Shown piece after piece: positions 23,915-33,069 of a stretch of DNA of 47,186 nt. Within the stretch, counting starts at the first letter, position 1. Each line of letters starts with the position of its first letter. The position numbers and the translations under genes are program-made. Source of the DNA: Coriobacteriales bacterium. GTDB lineage: Bacteria > Actinomycetota > Coriobacteriia > Coriobacteriales > UBA8131. The stretch spans positions 1-47,186 of the forward strand of contig JAITDU010000054.1 in assembly GCA_031282405.1 (NCBI GenBank). Reading direction: 5' to 3'. Under the pieces are notes generated by a model that saw only the letters and a list, made by a program, of their open reading frames with translations, did no database searches and was not told where the DNA came from.

Positions 23915-24812
23915 GCTGCTGTTCACCACCCAGGAAGAGCGCGACGACATGCTGAGGGAGAAGGTCGTGGACATCCCGTTAGAGGAGATCGACGGATTCC
24001 CCGACCATCCATTCCAAGTGAGGGTGGACGAAGAGATGCGCGAGCTGGTGGAGAACGTCCGCGAGCATGGGGTGCTGACCCCGGCCATAGCCCGCTTGAA
24101 GGAGGACGGGCGCTACGAGCTGGTCAGCGGACATCGTCGCAAGATGGCTTCCGAGCTAGCAGGGTTGAAGACGCTGCCCGTCATCGTGCGTGAGATGGAC
24201 AGAGATGCGGCAATCGTGTTCATGGTCAACGCCAACATGCAACGCGAGCACGTGCTGCCGAGCGAGAAGGCAAAAGCTTTCCGGATGAAACTGGAAGCTA
24301 TGGGTAGGCAGGGAGCCAGGACTGACTTAACTTGTGTGCCAATGGCACACAAGTCGGACGGAAAAAAGACCCGTGAGATTATTGCCGAACAGGCTGGAGA
24401 AAGCCCAGACCAGGTGCGTCGCTACATTCGCCTTACCGAGCTTATCCCCGAGATGCTCCAAATGGTCGATGAAGGCCGCATGGCATTTCGTCCGGCAGTG
24501 GAGCTGTCCTATCTCGCAGAAGAAGAGCAACGCGACCTCTTGGACAAGATGGACTTGGAGCAGGCCACGCCTTCTCTGGCACAGGCCATCAAACTCAAAC
24601 AGTTCTCCCAGGAAGGCAGGCTTAACGGCGACGTGGCGCTCTCCATCATGCGGGAGCAGAAGCCCAACCAGGTCGAGAAGATCAAGATACCCCGCGACAA
24701 GCTCTCACGCTACTTCGATTCGGGTACACCGGTAGCCCAGATCGAGGAGACGATAATCAAAGCCCTCGAGCTGTACCGCAAGCGCGAGCGCAGCAGGGGC
24801 ATGGAACGCTAG
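23871..24812 (+). CDS. parB: ParB-family DNA-binding protein
   Basis: The 313-aa protein has the ParB N-terminal nuclease-like domain (IPLEEIDGFPDHPFQVR, ELVENVREHGVLTPAIAR, YELVSGHRRKMAS at about 81-94) and a helix-turn-helix region (REIIAEQAGESPDQVRRYIRLTEL). The Arg-rich GHRR motif binds CTP in the family. The ATG at 23871 has AAGGAGG upstream and lies inside the end of parA. It is a paralogue of the ParB-like protein at 45142-45966; both share the YIRLTELI and QATPSLAQAI-type stretches and an ETI-K-LE...KRER tail. No parS site was recognised. Confidence 0.9.
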   Translation: MPKPVLKPRLASVDELLFTTQEERDDMLREKVVDIPLEEIDGFPDHPFQVRVDEEMRELVENVREHGVLTPAIARLKEDGRYELVSGHRRKMASELAGLKTLPVIVREMDRDAAIVFMVNANMQREHVLPSEKAKAFRMKLEAMGRQGARTDLTCVPMAHKSDGKKTREIIAEQAGESPDQVRRYIRLTELIPEMLQMVDEGRMAFRPAVELSYLAEEEQRDLLDKMDLEQATPSLAQAIKLKQFSQEGRLNGDVALSIMREQKPNQVEKIKIPRDKLSRYFDSGTPVAQIEETIIKALELYRKRERSRGMER

Positions 24813-24992
24813 AGGCAAAGCCAAGGGAGCAGTGCGTCTCATTTGCCAACCGCAAAGCGGGCTGTGTTTCCCCCTCCACACCACCCCCCTTCGGAAAGTG
24901 CCCTTACTCTCCGAAGAAAAAATGGGATTGGTGACGGCAGCAGGTAAGACTCCAACTTAACCCAACAGACAACTGAATAATCCAAGCCAGTC

Positions 24993-25018
24993 AAGGCGAC
25001 CAGGCGGTCGCCTTTTAT
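24993..25018 (+). terminator. Terminator after parA-parB
   Basis: AAGGCGACC-AGGC-GGTCGCCTT is a perfect 9-bp stem with a 4-nt loop followed by TTATG. It closes the parAB unit 28 nt before the adhesin start codon. The 233-nt gap between parB and the adhesin holds no gene. Confidence 0.75.
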
Positions 25019-25045
25019 GTTTCCGAAAAAGAAAGGACAGACGAT

Positions 25046-28000
25046 ATGGACAAGACCGTATCAGGCTTACCGGCACCGCCGGACGAGCAGAAGCCCAGGG
25101 ACAAGAAGAAGGGAATCAGGGTGGCCGTTTGCGCCGTGCTGGCTATGCTGCTGGCTCTTGGCGCCCTCATTCCTCTTTTCGGCCAGTCAACACGTGCCTA
25201 TGCGGGTACCACCGGTTCAGATACCAGCTACTATCGGCTCTACGACTCCGAAAGCCTGCACTCCAACATCAGCCATCTGCGTGTTGACGGCAACAGCGCT
25301 TTTTGCGTGGAAATAAACTCGGAGTTCTCATCCGGCGTGTACGTCTCCAAACACGATGCCGCAGACATCTACGGGCAGGCTCTGGTGACGCGATTCGCGC
25401 TTTACAAGGACTACATCTATTCCGTTAGCTGGCTTAACGATGACCAGCGCTACTTCATCACTCAAGAACTGGTCTGGGAGACGCTGAACCCAGGCGTCTA
25501 TCCCGGAGGGCTGCGCGTCGAGATCGGCGTGAGCGACCAGAACCAGACCAACATCAAGGCCGAGGCTGTGGCCTACTATAACAGGTACAAGAACAGTTAC
25601 GTTGGTCGCGGCACCTACTGGGACGCTGGAAACGCTCAGGATCTTGCCGAGTTCTGGGTGGAGCGCCACACATTAGGTTCCATCGAACTAAAGAAAGCCT
25701 CAGCCAATCCCTCTGTCACAGACGGCAACAACCGCTATTCGCTTGCAGGAGCTATCTATACCATCTACAACTCCGACAACCAGGCAGTGGGGACGCTTGC
25801 CATCGATGCCAACGGCGACTCCAACACCGTCTCAAACCTCTGGGCAGGCGAGTTTGGCACCTACTATGTCAAGGAGACCAAGGCGCCGACTGGCTATGAG
25901 AAAAACACCGCGACCTACACGGTGAATCTGACCACAGACGGGCAGGTCATCACCGTTAATGCCAAAGATGAGCCGGTGACAGGAGGCATCGAGCTCCAGA
26001 AGTCCTCCAGCGACACCACCGTGACCGGCGGTAACTCTCGTTACAGCCTTGTCGGTGCTGAGTTCGGCGTCTACAGAAACGAGGCCGATGCCATCTCACA
26101 ACAAAACCGCTTCAAGACCATCACCACCAACGCCCAGGGATACGGCTCCGTGTCCGAGCTGCCGCTTGGCACCTACTGGGTGCGCGAGACCAAAGCCCCA
26201 CAAGGGTATGCCCTGGATGCGACGATGCACAAGGCAGAGGTCACGGACAAGAAGCCCCTGGTGTCCATTGACGCAACAGACGCCCCCGTGCTTGGCAAGC
26301 TGGAGATTGAGAAGTCTTCGGCATCGCCTGCGCTGACAGACGGTAATGCCCGCTACCGCCTTTCCGGTGCCGAGTTCGGCATCTACCGAAGCGAGGCGGC
26401 AGCCCTTAGCCAGACCTCGCGCTACAAGACCATCACCACCAACGCCGCAGGTTACGGGGCAGTGGAGGGGTTGCCGTTCGGCGAGTATTGGGTGCGGGAG
26501 GCAAAGGCCCCGCAAGGCTACGAACTGAGCGCCACCGTCCACCACGTGGACATCGCCGGCGCCAAGACGACCGTCAAGGTGGCCGCGAATGACATGCCGG
26601 TGCTCGGTCGCATCAACTTGCAGAAGTCCTCGGCCAACCCCGCCATTACGGAAGGGAACGCCTGTTACAGCCTAGCCGGTGCCGAGTACGGCATCTACCG
26701 CACCGAGGCGGCCGCCAAGGCACAGACCGGCAGCTATGCTACCATCTCTACCAATGCCACAGGTGCAGGGTCAGTTGGCGGCCTGCCGCTCGGCGAGTAT
26801 TGGGTGCGCGAGGTGAAGGAACCGCAGGGCTACGCAGTGGATACGACCATCCACCATGTGGACATCGCCTCCGGCAAGATCACCGTGCAGGTATCGGCCA
26901 CAGACACTCCTAAGAACGACCCCATCGGCACCCTGCTTTCCAAGGCCGACGCCGACACCGCCCTGCCCTACGCCGGAAGTGATGCGGCCTCGCTGGCAGG
27001 GGCCCAGTTCACGGTGCGCTACTACGATGCGCAGCATGCCACTGTGACCGACGCCCAGGCTGACACCCCAACTCGCACCTGGATCATCAAAACAGATGAT
27101 GAGGGCTTCGCGCTGTTCGATGATGACTATCTGGTAGGCGGAGACGCCCTGTACAAGAACAGCGCCGGGGACGCCACTATCCCCATCGGCACCTTCACTG
27201 TCCAGGAGACCAAGGCCCCGCAGGGCTACCTGCTCACAACGCCAGCGCTGCCCAACTCCGTGCGCCTGTTCCATATCACCGACGACGGTACCGACGGCGA
27301 GTTCCTCTACGTCTACAATGCCCCTGTGGTGCGCGAACAGGTGATGCGCGGCGACTTGCAGATCGTGAAATACCGGGAGGACGAGGTGGCCACCCCAGAC
27401 ATGCCCTCCGAACTTAAGACCCCGGAGGCTGGCGTGATATTTGACCTTTATGCCTCACGCGACTTCACCGGTGTCACCCCCAGTGGCGAAGCTGTGCCTG
27501 CGCTATCCATCACAACCGACAAAGACGGCGTGGCTTCAACATCCGCCACCGACCAGGTGCTGCTGCAATGGCCGGATGGGAGCTACTCCACCCGGCCGCG
27601 CACGCCCAATGATTCCGGATGCCTGCCCTACGACACCTATCTGGTGGTGCAAAGAGACGCACCGCAGGGATACTCGCCTGCCAACCGCTTCACGGTGACG
27701 GTGAACGCAGACAAATCCAGCCGCACCTATATCGTGGGCAACGTGCTCATCGCCAGTGCCCTGCGGGTGGAGAAGCGCGACAGCGAGACCGGTGTAGTGG
27801 TTGCCTGGCCTGCTCGCTGGCAGGTGCTGGATGCAGATACCGGCAAGCCGGTGTCTATGACTGTCCACTATCCGGCCACGCAGGTGTTGGACACCTTTGA
27901 GTCCGATGCCCAAGGCTGGCTGATGTTGCCGGAGATGCTTCCCGTGGGCAGCTATCTGTTGCATGAGGTGGAAGCCCCCAATGACGGGAGGATCGGATAC

Positions 28001-30223
28001 CTTGTGAACACACAGAACGTGCCCTTCGAGGTCACAGGCTATAACAGCTGGGACGATCCTTTGGTCGTCGCTGGCACGGATGCCCCGGCCAAGGGACGCA
28101 TCGCCCTGGCCAAACACGACAGCCTTGGAGGCGGAGCGGTGCCTGGAGCCACCTACGTGGTGATAGCCGCCGAGGATGTCTATACCCTGGACGGCACTTT
28201 GCGCTACGCCGCTGGCGAGCAGGTAGACGAGCTTGTCACCGACAAGGAAGGTATGGCTCTGTTCAAGGAGTTGTATCTAGGCAGCTACACCGTCATAGAA
28301 AAAACCACCCCAAACGGCTTCGCCTTGAATACCACAGCCTATAGCGTGGAGCTTTCTTGGCAGGGCCAGACAGCCTACGCCTACACCGAGGACGTGGAGG
28401 CTACAGATACCCCCACCACCTTACGTATCCTGAAGGCAGACGCCACCACGGCAACTCCTCTGGCCGGCGTGGCCTTCGTCGTGGAAGATGTAGACGGCAA
28501 CGTCATCGAGCTTACAACCGGCGAGGATGGCTACTGCGTATATCCCTACCTGCCGCAGGGCAGCTACAAGGTATATGAGACGGCCACGCTTCCCGGCTAC
28601 CTCCTCAGTGACAAGGTTTGGGAGTTCACAGTCGATGCAAATGGGCGGATAGATGGCCAGGATACTTTCGAGCTTCTGTTCACCAACGACTTCACCAAGG
28701 TGGAGGTCACCAAAACTGACATTGCCACAGGAGAGCCTGTCATCGGAGCCACTCTCCAGGTCTTCCCTGTGGATGCCGATGGAAACATCACAGGCGAACC
28801 GCTGTACGAATGGGTGACTGCCAATGAGCCATATCTCATCGAGCGCCTGCCCCAAGGCGACTACGTGCTGCGTGAGGTATTAGCCCCGGCTGGCTACCTG
28901 GTAGTCCAAGACATTGCGTTCACTGTTGCTGATACCGGTGAGGCGCAGCGCATGGAGATGGTCGATGACTTCACCAAGGTGGAGATCACCAAGACTGACA
29001 TCGCGACAGGCGAACCGATGATCGGCGCGACCCTCCAGGTGTTCCCGGTGAACGCGAAGGGCACCGTGGACGAGGAGCCGCTGTATGAGTGGGTGACCAC
29101 TGACAGTCCAAACTATGTTGAACGCGTTCCGCAGGGAAGTTACATCCTGCGCGAAATCTCAGTCCCAGCAGGCCATCTGATTGCCCAGGACGTGACTTTT
29201 ACCGTCACGGACACCGGAGACATCCAGAGGGTCGAGATGAAGGATGATTTCACCAAGGTGGAGGTCACGAAGACCGACATCGCCACAGGCGAACCGGTCA
29301 TAGGTGCTACGCTCCAGGTATTTCCGGTAGATGCTGATGGCAATGTGTCCAACGAGTTGCTCTATGAGTGGGTGACCACCGAGGAACCTTATCTCATTGA
29401 GCGCCTGCCGCAAGGCGACTATGTGCTGCGCGAGCAGACTGCACCAGCCGGGTATGTGGTAGCCCAGGATGTGGCCTTCACCGTCACGGACACTGGGGAC
29501 ATCCAACAGGTGGAGATGAAGGATGACTTCACCAAGGTGGAGATAACCAAGTCCGACATCGCCACCGGCAAGCCGATCATCGGCGCTACTATTCAGGTCT
29601 TTCCCGTGGATGGTGACGGTAACATTGGCGAGAAGTCCCTCTATGAGTGGGTGAGCACCGAGGTGCCCTACCTCATCGAGCGCCTGCCCCAAGGCGATTG
29701 CGTGCTACGGGAGATTGCCGCACCGCTAGGCCACCTCATCGCCCAGGACGTGTTCTTCACCGTGGCTGACACCGGCGACGTCCAGAAAGTGGATATGAAG
29801 GATGACTTCACCAAACTGGAGATTACCAAGCTGGATGCTGCGACCGAAAAGTCCCTGGCCAGGGCGAGGCTTCAGCTTATCGATGAAGATGGCTACGTGG
29901 TAGCCGAGTGGACATCGACGGATAAACCCCATCTCATCGAGAGGTTGGCACCAGGCAAGTACACGCTGCACGAGGCCGCAGCCCCAGAGGGCTACAAGCT
30001 GGCCAAGGACGTGGCCGTCACAGTGGCCGCCACAGCCGAGGTGCAAAAGACTTCTATCAGTAACGAACCAATCCCGGAAAAGCTCGACCAGACCGGGCGC
30101 GACGGCTCGCTGCCGTTTGCCGCCGTCGGTATCCTGGTCTTCATGGCGTTGGGCGGTATCCTGGTGGCTGTAAGGCAGTTGCGCAAGAAGAAGGACGCTC
30201 CTGATGACGGCGGCGAGGAGTAA
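25046..30223 (+). CDS. Thioester-domain SpaA/Cna-B-repeat wall adhesin with LDQTG sorting signal
   Basis: The 1,725-aa protein has a signal peptide (helix about 24-45, cleavage near AYA-G, residue 53). A thioester domain follows: Cys87 in AFCVEI and Gln140 in ITQELVW fit the family's internal Cys-Gln bond, used to attach covalently to host surfaces. Then come about ten prealbumin-like SpaA/Cna-B domains with G-Y-V-KE-KAPQGY motifs, which often carry isopeptide bonds. Four near-copies of about 104 aa lie near residues 213-626, and five of 93 aa near 1216-1680. The C-terminus has LDQTG (1680-1684, replacing LPXTG), a hydrophobic helix and RKKK. The ATG follows AAGGA-type purines. The sortase B gene overlaps its end by 20 nt and is the obvious anchoring enzyme. 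Confidence 0.92.
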   Translation: MDKTVSGLPAPPDEQKPRDKKKGIRVAVCAVLAMLLALGALIPLFGQSTRAYAGTTGSDTSYYRLYDSESLHSNISHLRVDGNSAFCVEINSEFSSGVYVSKHDAADIYGQALVTRFALYKDYIYSVSWLNDDQRYFITQELVWETLNPGVYPGGLRVEIGVSDQNQTNIKAEAVAYYNRYKNSYVGRGTYWDAGNAQDLAEFWVERHTLGSIELKKASANPSVTDGNNRYSLAGAIYTIYNSDNQAVGTLAIDANGDSNTVSNLWAGEFGTYYVKETKAPTGYEKNTATYTVNLTTDGQVITVNAKDEPVTGGIELQKSSSDTTVTGGNSRYSLVGAEFGVYRNEADAISQQNRFKTITTNAQGYGSVSELPLGTYWVRETKAPQGYALDATMHKAEVTDKKPLVSIDATDAPVLGKLEIEKSSASPALTDGNARYRLSGAEFGIYRSEAAALSQTSRYKTITTNAAGYGAVEGLPFGEYWVREAKAPQGYELSATVHHVDIAGAKTTVKVAANDMPVLGRINLQKSSANPAITEGNACYSLAGAEYGIYRTEAAAKAQTGSYATISTNATGAGSVGGLPLGEYWVREVKEPQGYAVDTTIHHVDIASGKITVQVSATDTPKNDPIGTLLSKADADTALPYAGSDAASLAGAQFTVRYYDAQHATVTDAQADTPTRTWIIKTDDEGFALFDDDYLVGGDALYKNSAGDATIPIGTFTVQETKAPQGYLLTTPALPNSVRLFHITDDGTDGEFLYVYNAPVVREQVMRGDLQIVKYREDEVATPDMPSELKTPEAGVIFDLYASRDFTGVTPSGEAVPALSITTDKDGVASTSATDQVLLQWPDGSYSTRPRTPNDSGCLPYDTYLVVQRDAPQGYSPANRFTVTVNADKSSRTYIVGNVLIASALRVEKRDSETGVVVAWPARWQVLDADTGKPVSMTVHYPATQVLDTFESDAQGWLMLPEMLPVGSYLLHEVEAPNDGRIGYLVNTQNVPFEVTGYNSWDDPLVVAGTDAPAKGRIALAKHDSLGGGAVPGATYVVIAAEDVYTLDGTLRYAAGEQVDELVTDKEGMALFKELYLGSYTVIEKTTPNGFALNTTAYSVELSWQGQTAYAYTEDVEATDTPTTLRILKADATTATPLAGVAFVVEDVDGNVIELTTGEDGYCVYPYLPQGSYKVYETATLPGYLLSDKVWEFTVDANGRIDGQDTFELLFTNDFTKVEVTKTDIATGEPVIGATLQVFPVDADGNITGEPLYEWVTANEPYLIERLPQGDYVLREVLAPAGYLVVQDIAFTVADTGEAQRMEMVDDFTKVEITKTDIATGEPMIGATLQVFPVNAKGTVDEEPLYEWVTTDSPNYVERVPQGSYILREISVPAGHLIAQDVTFTVTDTGDIQRVEMKDDFTKVEVTKTDIATGEPVIGATLQVFPVDADGNVSNELLYEWVTTEEPYLIERLPQGDYVLREQTAPAGYVVAQDVAFTVTDTGDIQQVEMKDDFTKVEITKSDIATGKPIIGATIQVFPVDGDGNIGEKSLYEWVSTEVPYLIERLPQGDCVLREIAAPLGHLIAQDVFFTVADTGDVQKVDMKDDFTKLEITKLDAATEKSLARARLQLIDEDGYVVAEWTSTDKPHLIERLAPGKYTLHEAAAPEGYKLAKDVAVTVAATAEVQKTSISNEPIPEKLDQTGRDGSLPFAAVGILVFMALGGILVAVRQLRKKKDAPDDGGEE
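25682..26923 (+). repeat. Four tandem adhesin repeats (type A, about 312 nt)
   Basis: Units start at 25682, 25988, 26300 and 26612 (spacing 306, 312, 312 nt). Each begins with I/L-E-L/I-x-KSSA-type sequence followed by NxRYSLAGA and ends in a D-x-P-V linker. They are diverged at the DNA level, more so in the first copy. Confidence 0.9.
28691..30085 (+). repeat. Five tandem adhesin repeats (type B, exactly 279 nt)
   Basis: The phrase TTCACCAAGGTGGAG (or near it) recurs at 28691, 28970, 29249, 29528 and 29807, always 279 nt apart (93 codons). Copies 1-4 are very similar; the fifth differs (FTKLEITKLDAATEK) and caps the stack. The exact period suggests recent unequal crossing-over. Confidence 0.93.
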
Positions 30224-30956
30224 CCGTTCAATCAGGCATTACGTGCTGGCGTGGGCCGGGGTGGCAGTTGCCATTCTGGCCCTCGCGGCCATCTGCCTGA
30301 TAGTCGTCCCCCACGAGGCGCAGCGGATAAGCTCCAAGCCGATGGAGGGCAGGCTTACCGACAGACCAGCACCGGTGGCAACGGGCGACGGCCAGCCCGA
30401 GGTTTTCGGCATCGACTGGGGCTATTGGCAAAGCATCAACCCTGACATCGTTGGCTGGATAACGATACCGAAAACGCCCATCGATTACCCGATAGTCCAG
30501 GCACATCCTGAAGATGCCACCCACTATCTCAACTACGATGCCTACGACCACTACAACATCTACGGCTGTGCCTACGTGGACGCAGGATGTAGCATGCAAA
30601 GCCCCAACGTCATCGTCTTCGCCCACAACATGGGCAGCGGCGAGGATGCCATGTTCACCACGCTCACCGACTACCTCGACCCTGCGTACCTGGCTGAGCA
30701 CAAGCAGGTCATCATCCAGACCCCGGAGGGCACCTACGACTTGAAGGCCAGGGCGGCTGAGAGCGTCAGCCCCTACGGCTTCGAGAAGCGTACGGCTTTC
30801 AGCTCAGTCGAGGGACTGAGGGAGTTCTATCTGGAGTTGTGGGGTGGGGCGGACTCGCGGTGTGCCGAGCCAAACGCTGATGAAGTAAGCCAGCTCTTCA
30901 CGCTGATAACCTGCGACAAGGGTGGCTCGGCGAGGGCAGTGGTCTATGCAGGCTAA
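30204..30956 (+). CDS. srtB: Class B sortase
   Basis: The 250-aa protein has an N-terminal membrane anchor (residues 12-35) and the sortase fold with His141 (VIVFAHNMGSG), Cys237 (LFTLITCDKG) and Arg244 (GSARAVVY). The order and spacing are those of class B. It starts inside the adhesin gene (20-nt overlap), so translation is coupled, and it very likely cleaves the adhesin's LDQTG signal. Class B enzymes usually prefer NPXTN or related motifs, so an LDQTG substrate would be a departure; many gut elements pair class B sortases with LPXTG-like adhesins. It overlaps the convergent gene downstream by 4 nt. Confidence 0.92.
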   Translation: MTAARSNRSIRHYVLAWAGVAVAILALAAICLIVVPHEAQRISSKPMEGRLTDRPAPVATGDGQPEVFGIDWGYWQSINPDIVGWITIPKTPIDYPIVQAHPEDATHYLNYDAYDHYNIYGCAYVDAGCSMQSPNVIVFAHNMGSGEDAMFTTLTDYLDPAYLAEHKQVIIQTPEGTYDLKARAAESVSPYGFEKRTAFSSVEGLREFYLELWGGADSRCAEPNADEVSQLFTLITCDKGGSARAVVYAG

Positions 30957-31843
30957 TCCCAGTATTCCTCGTGATTCACCCAATGGGAGGTGTCAACCCA
31001 GACCTGCTCGGTCTTTTCCGGCGTTATCTGATACTCTTCATATCCCACGACCCCCTCATGGTAGCCGCTGTGATGCGTCTCCTTGAGGTGCTGAGCGGCA
31101 CGTCCGCAGATGTCGGCCCCGCACTCGTTGCAGATGCTGCCGTACACCTCACGTTGCCCGTAGATTGCAGGCGTGGTGACCGTCTCCCAGTGCCCCTCCT
31201 CGACCCACTCGTCCCACGCCGGATGGTGGGTCTTCTGCGGCTTTGCAGCAGGAGGGCTGCTGGGAGCAGGTTTTGTAGGCGCAGCGGTGTTGCCGCTTGG
31301 CGCTGATGGCACTGGAGCCAAAGCGAAAGGAGCAGGGGGTGATAGGGCAGATGGAGCTGCCTCTACTGTGGAATTGCCAGCAGCCGTGGCCTTGTCTTTC
31401 TGGGAAGGGCTTGCCGATGTTGGCAGCTGAGATGCGGCGTTGTCGTTCGTCTGTGCCTGCTGTGCATCGTTGTTGGTTGGCTGGCTTGCCACTGGTTGAG
31501 CAACACTGCCCAACTCAGTAGACTGGCTGCCAGCGGCTGCGGCCGCTTCATCCGGGGTGGAAAGAACAAGCGATGCCGATAAAGAATCCAAGGCAGCAAC
31601 GCCGGGCTCCTCGCCGCCGGTAACAGCCTCAGTTGCATCATGCTCATTGATCTTGCTGACAGCCGCCGGATTGCCCATAGTCATCCCAGCTTCATCAGCG
31701 GTGGCAGCGGGCGCTCGGCTGGTAGCGAGTGTGTAGCCAGGGGCTGCGCTCAGAGCAGATAATGTCCCGACGATGATCATGACGATAAATGCGGCGATAG
31801 CCAGCAGGATTATCGACTTTACGACCTTCACTACATTGCTCAT
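30953..31843 (-). CDS. Membrane-anchored surface protein with C-terminal zinc-site-like repeat
   Basis: The 296-aa protein starts at 31843, chosen over 31852 because GAGGAAG is correctly spaced. It has one N-terminal membrane helix (about 9-33) and a long Ala/Pro/Ser/Thr-rich stalk (35-205). The compact C-terminal domain of about 90 residues holds CNECGADICG, two histidines in HLKETHH and many Trp/His/Glu (HWETVTTPAIYGQREVYG, HWVNHEEYW). This Cys/His pattern recurs in surface proteins of gut Gram-positive mobile elements and looks like a small zinc fold, but I know of no function. It is convergent with the sortase and divergent from the next gene. It may be a partner or immunity-type factor of the adhesin. 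Confidence 0.72.
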   Translation of the reverse strand: MSNVVKVVKSIILLAIAAFIVMIIVGTLSALSAAPGYTLATSRAPAATADEAGMTMGNPAAVSKINEHDATEAVTGGEEPGVAALDSLSASLVLSTPDEAAAAAGSQSTELGSVAQPVASQPTNNDAQQAQTNDNAASQLPTSASPSQKDKATAAGNSTVEAAPSALSPPAPFALAPVPSAPSGNTAAPTKPAPSSPPAAKPQKTHHPAWDEWVEEGHWETVTTPAIYGQREVYGSICNECGADICGRAAQHLKETHHSGYHEGVVGYEEYQITPEKTEQVWVDTSHWVNHEEYWD

Positions 31844-31983
31844 AACAACCACTTCCTCATGTGTCGGATGTGCCTATATGCGCAGTCTACACCCTGTCGC
31901 AAACGTTGAGAAATGTGCGAATCCCCCATACATACCTGTGCATCCGCAGGGCACCAACCCAGCGAAGAGAAGGGAATATCACC

Positions 31984-32328
31984 ATGTACCAACCGATGAA
32001 CGTAGAACTTGCCTGCAGGCTTGGGATGGGCGCGGCCATCTCCGCGCAGTGTCTGTGGGACGGCCTGGGCGGAAAGTTCGAGGCCGAGACCGAGGAGGCC
32101 AAGGGCAACACCTGGATAAGGATGGGCCACCGACACCTGTCGCTGCTCATACCTTATCTCACGCCGCACATGGCCAAGTCGGCGCTGAGGCGGCTGATCA
32201 AGGGCGGCATCCTGCGCACCTGCGATCTCAACGAGAGCGCGTTTGACCATACACACTGGTACGCCTTCACCGCCTACGGTCAGCAGCTGATGGCCTCCAC
32301 TGCCTGCGAGGACGGTGAGGAGGCGTGA
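31984..32328 (+). CDS. Small winged-helix protein (replication-initiator-like)
   Basis: The 114-aa protein has a helix-turn-helix/winged-helix core: TWIRMGHRHLSLLIPYLTPHMAKSALRRLIKGG then an ILRTCDLNESAFDHTHWYAFTAYG wing. This pattern is seen in N-terminal domains of phage and plasmid replisome organisers and in small element proteins. It starts behind AGAAGGGAA and its stop overlaps the GTG of the next gene (GTGA). It opens the operon that includes the YraN-like protein and the helicase. It is probably DNA-binding; the target is unknown. Confidence 0.6.
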   Translation: MYQPMNVELACRLGMGAAISAQCLWDGLGGKFEAETEEAKGNTWIRMGHRHLSLLIPYLTPHMAKSALRRLIKGGILRTCDLNESAFDHTHWYAFTAYGQQLMASTACEDGEEA

Positions 32329-33059
32329 ACGGGCAGCTGAGTCTGTTCGACTCAGCTGAGCCGCTGAACGTTCCGCGCTACCGGGAAGGAGACGCCATTT
32401 GGGGCGTGGTGCTGGACGTGGTTGAGGAGTTCAAGGTCTCCGACACCTTCTCGCTGGGCGTGGATGTCTTTGGCGAGCGTACCGAGGCCGGCCACACCCT
32501 CTGGCGGCATTGGCTTGACCGCGCGGGCAGGCGCGGCCACGCCGTCTTCGGTGAGTATGAGATGGATGGCAGGTGGTTCGATGATGCGGATGCCGCCTTC
32601 GAGGCAGCCAAGCGCAACCGCGCCGCCATTGACCGTTTGGGGCTGGCAATCCGCACTGGCGTGATGCAGCCATCAGAGCCAGTCTCCTACCTCATAGAGC
32701 GCGATGGCAGTTTCCCCGTCATCTGCCAGGCGGCGCGTCTGGGCGGCTGCGGCGTGTACGAGCAGAGGCCCTGCTGCTACCCGTTCGTGCGGGTGTTTGA
32801 AAGCACCAAAGATGCGGATAGGCACTACCGCAAGCTGGCCAAGGAGCTGGCGGCGGCAGGTGGCAGACCCACTGAGTTCAAAGCTGCTGATGCCTACAGG
32901 GTCAGCGAAAGCCTTTGGGCAGGCTACGAGTACGCCGAGCGCCACGGCGACTGGTCGGTGCTGCGCGAGGACGCGGAGTCGCCGCCTGCGCCAATGAGGA
33001 CGGCAACAGATGCCACCGCCGCACCAACGAAAAAGAAGCAAAAGGACCACGAGAGATAG
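32325..33059 (+). CDS. Hypothetical element protein
   Basis: The 244-aa protein starts with GTG overlapping the previous stop. It opens with GQLSLFDSAE, a motif often seen at the start of element-encoded proteins, possibly a beta-clamp-binding peptide (QLSLF). The middle is rich in Trp and acidic residues with a Cys-containing CGVYEQRPCCYPF stretch. The last 30 residues are Pro/Ala/Lys-rich. I do not recognise a catalytic domain. It is co-transcribed with the winged-helix gene and the YraN-like gene 10 nt downstream. The clamp-binding reading is an inference from the short motif. Confidence 0.6.
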   Translation: MNGQLSLFDSAEPLNVPRYREGDAIWGVVLDVVEEFKVSDTFSLGVDVFGERTEAGHTLWRHWLDRAGRRGHAVFGEYEMDGRWFDDADAAFEAAKRNRAAIDRLGLAIRTGVMQPSEPVSYLIERDGSFPVICQAARLGGCGVYEQRPCCYPFVRVFESTKDADRHYRKLAKELAAAGGRPTEFKAADAYRVSESLWAGYEYAERHGDWSVLREDAESPPAPMRTATDATAAPTKKKQKDHER

Positions 33060-33069
33060 GAGGCCAGAG

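Noticed and set aside
25682-30085. Repeat array as possible CRISPR
   Set aside because: Units are about 280-312 nt, coding and in frame; they are protein-domain repeats.
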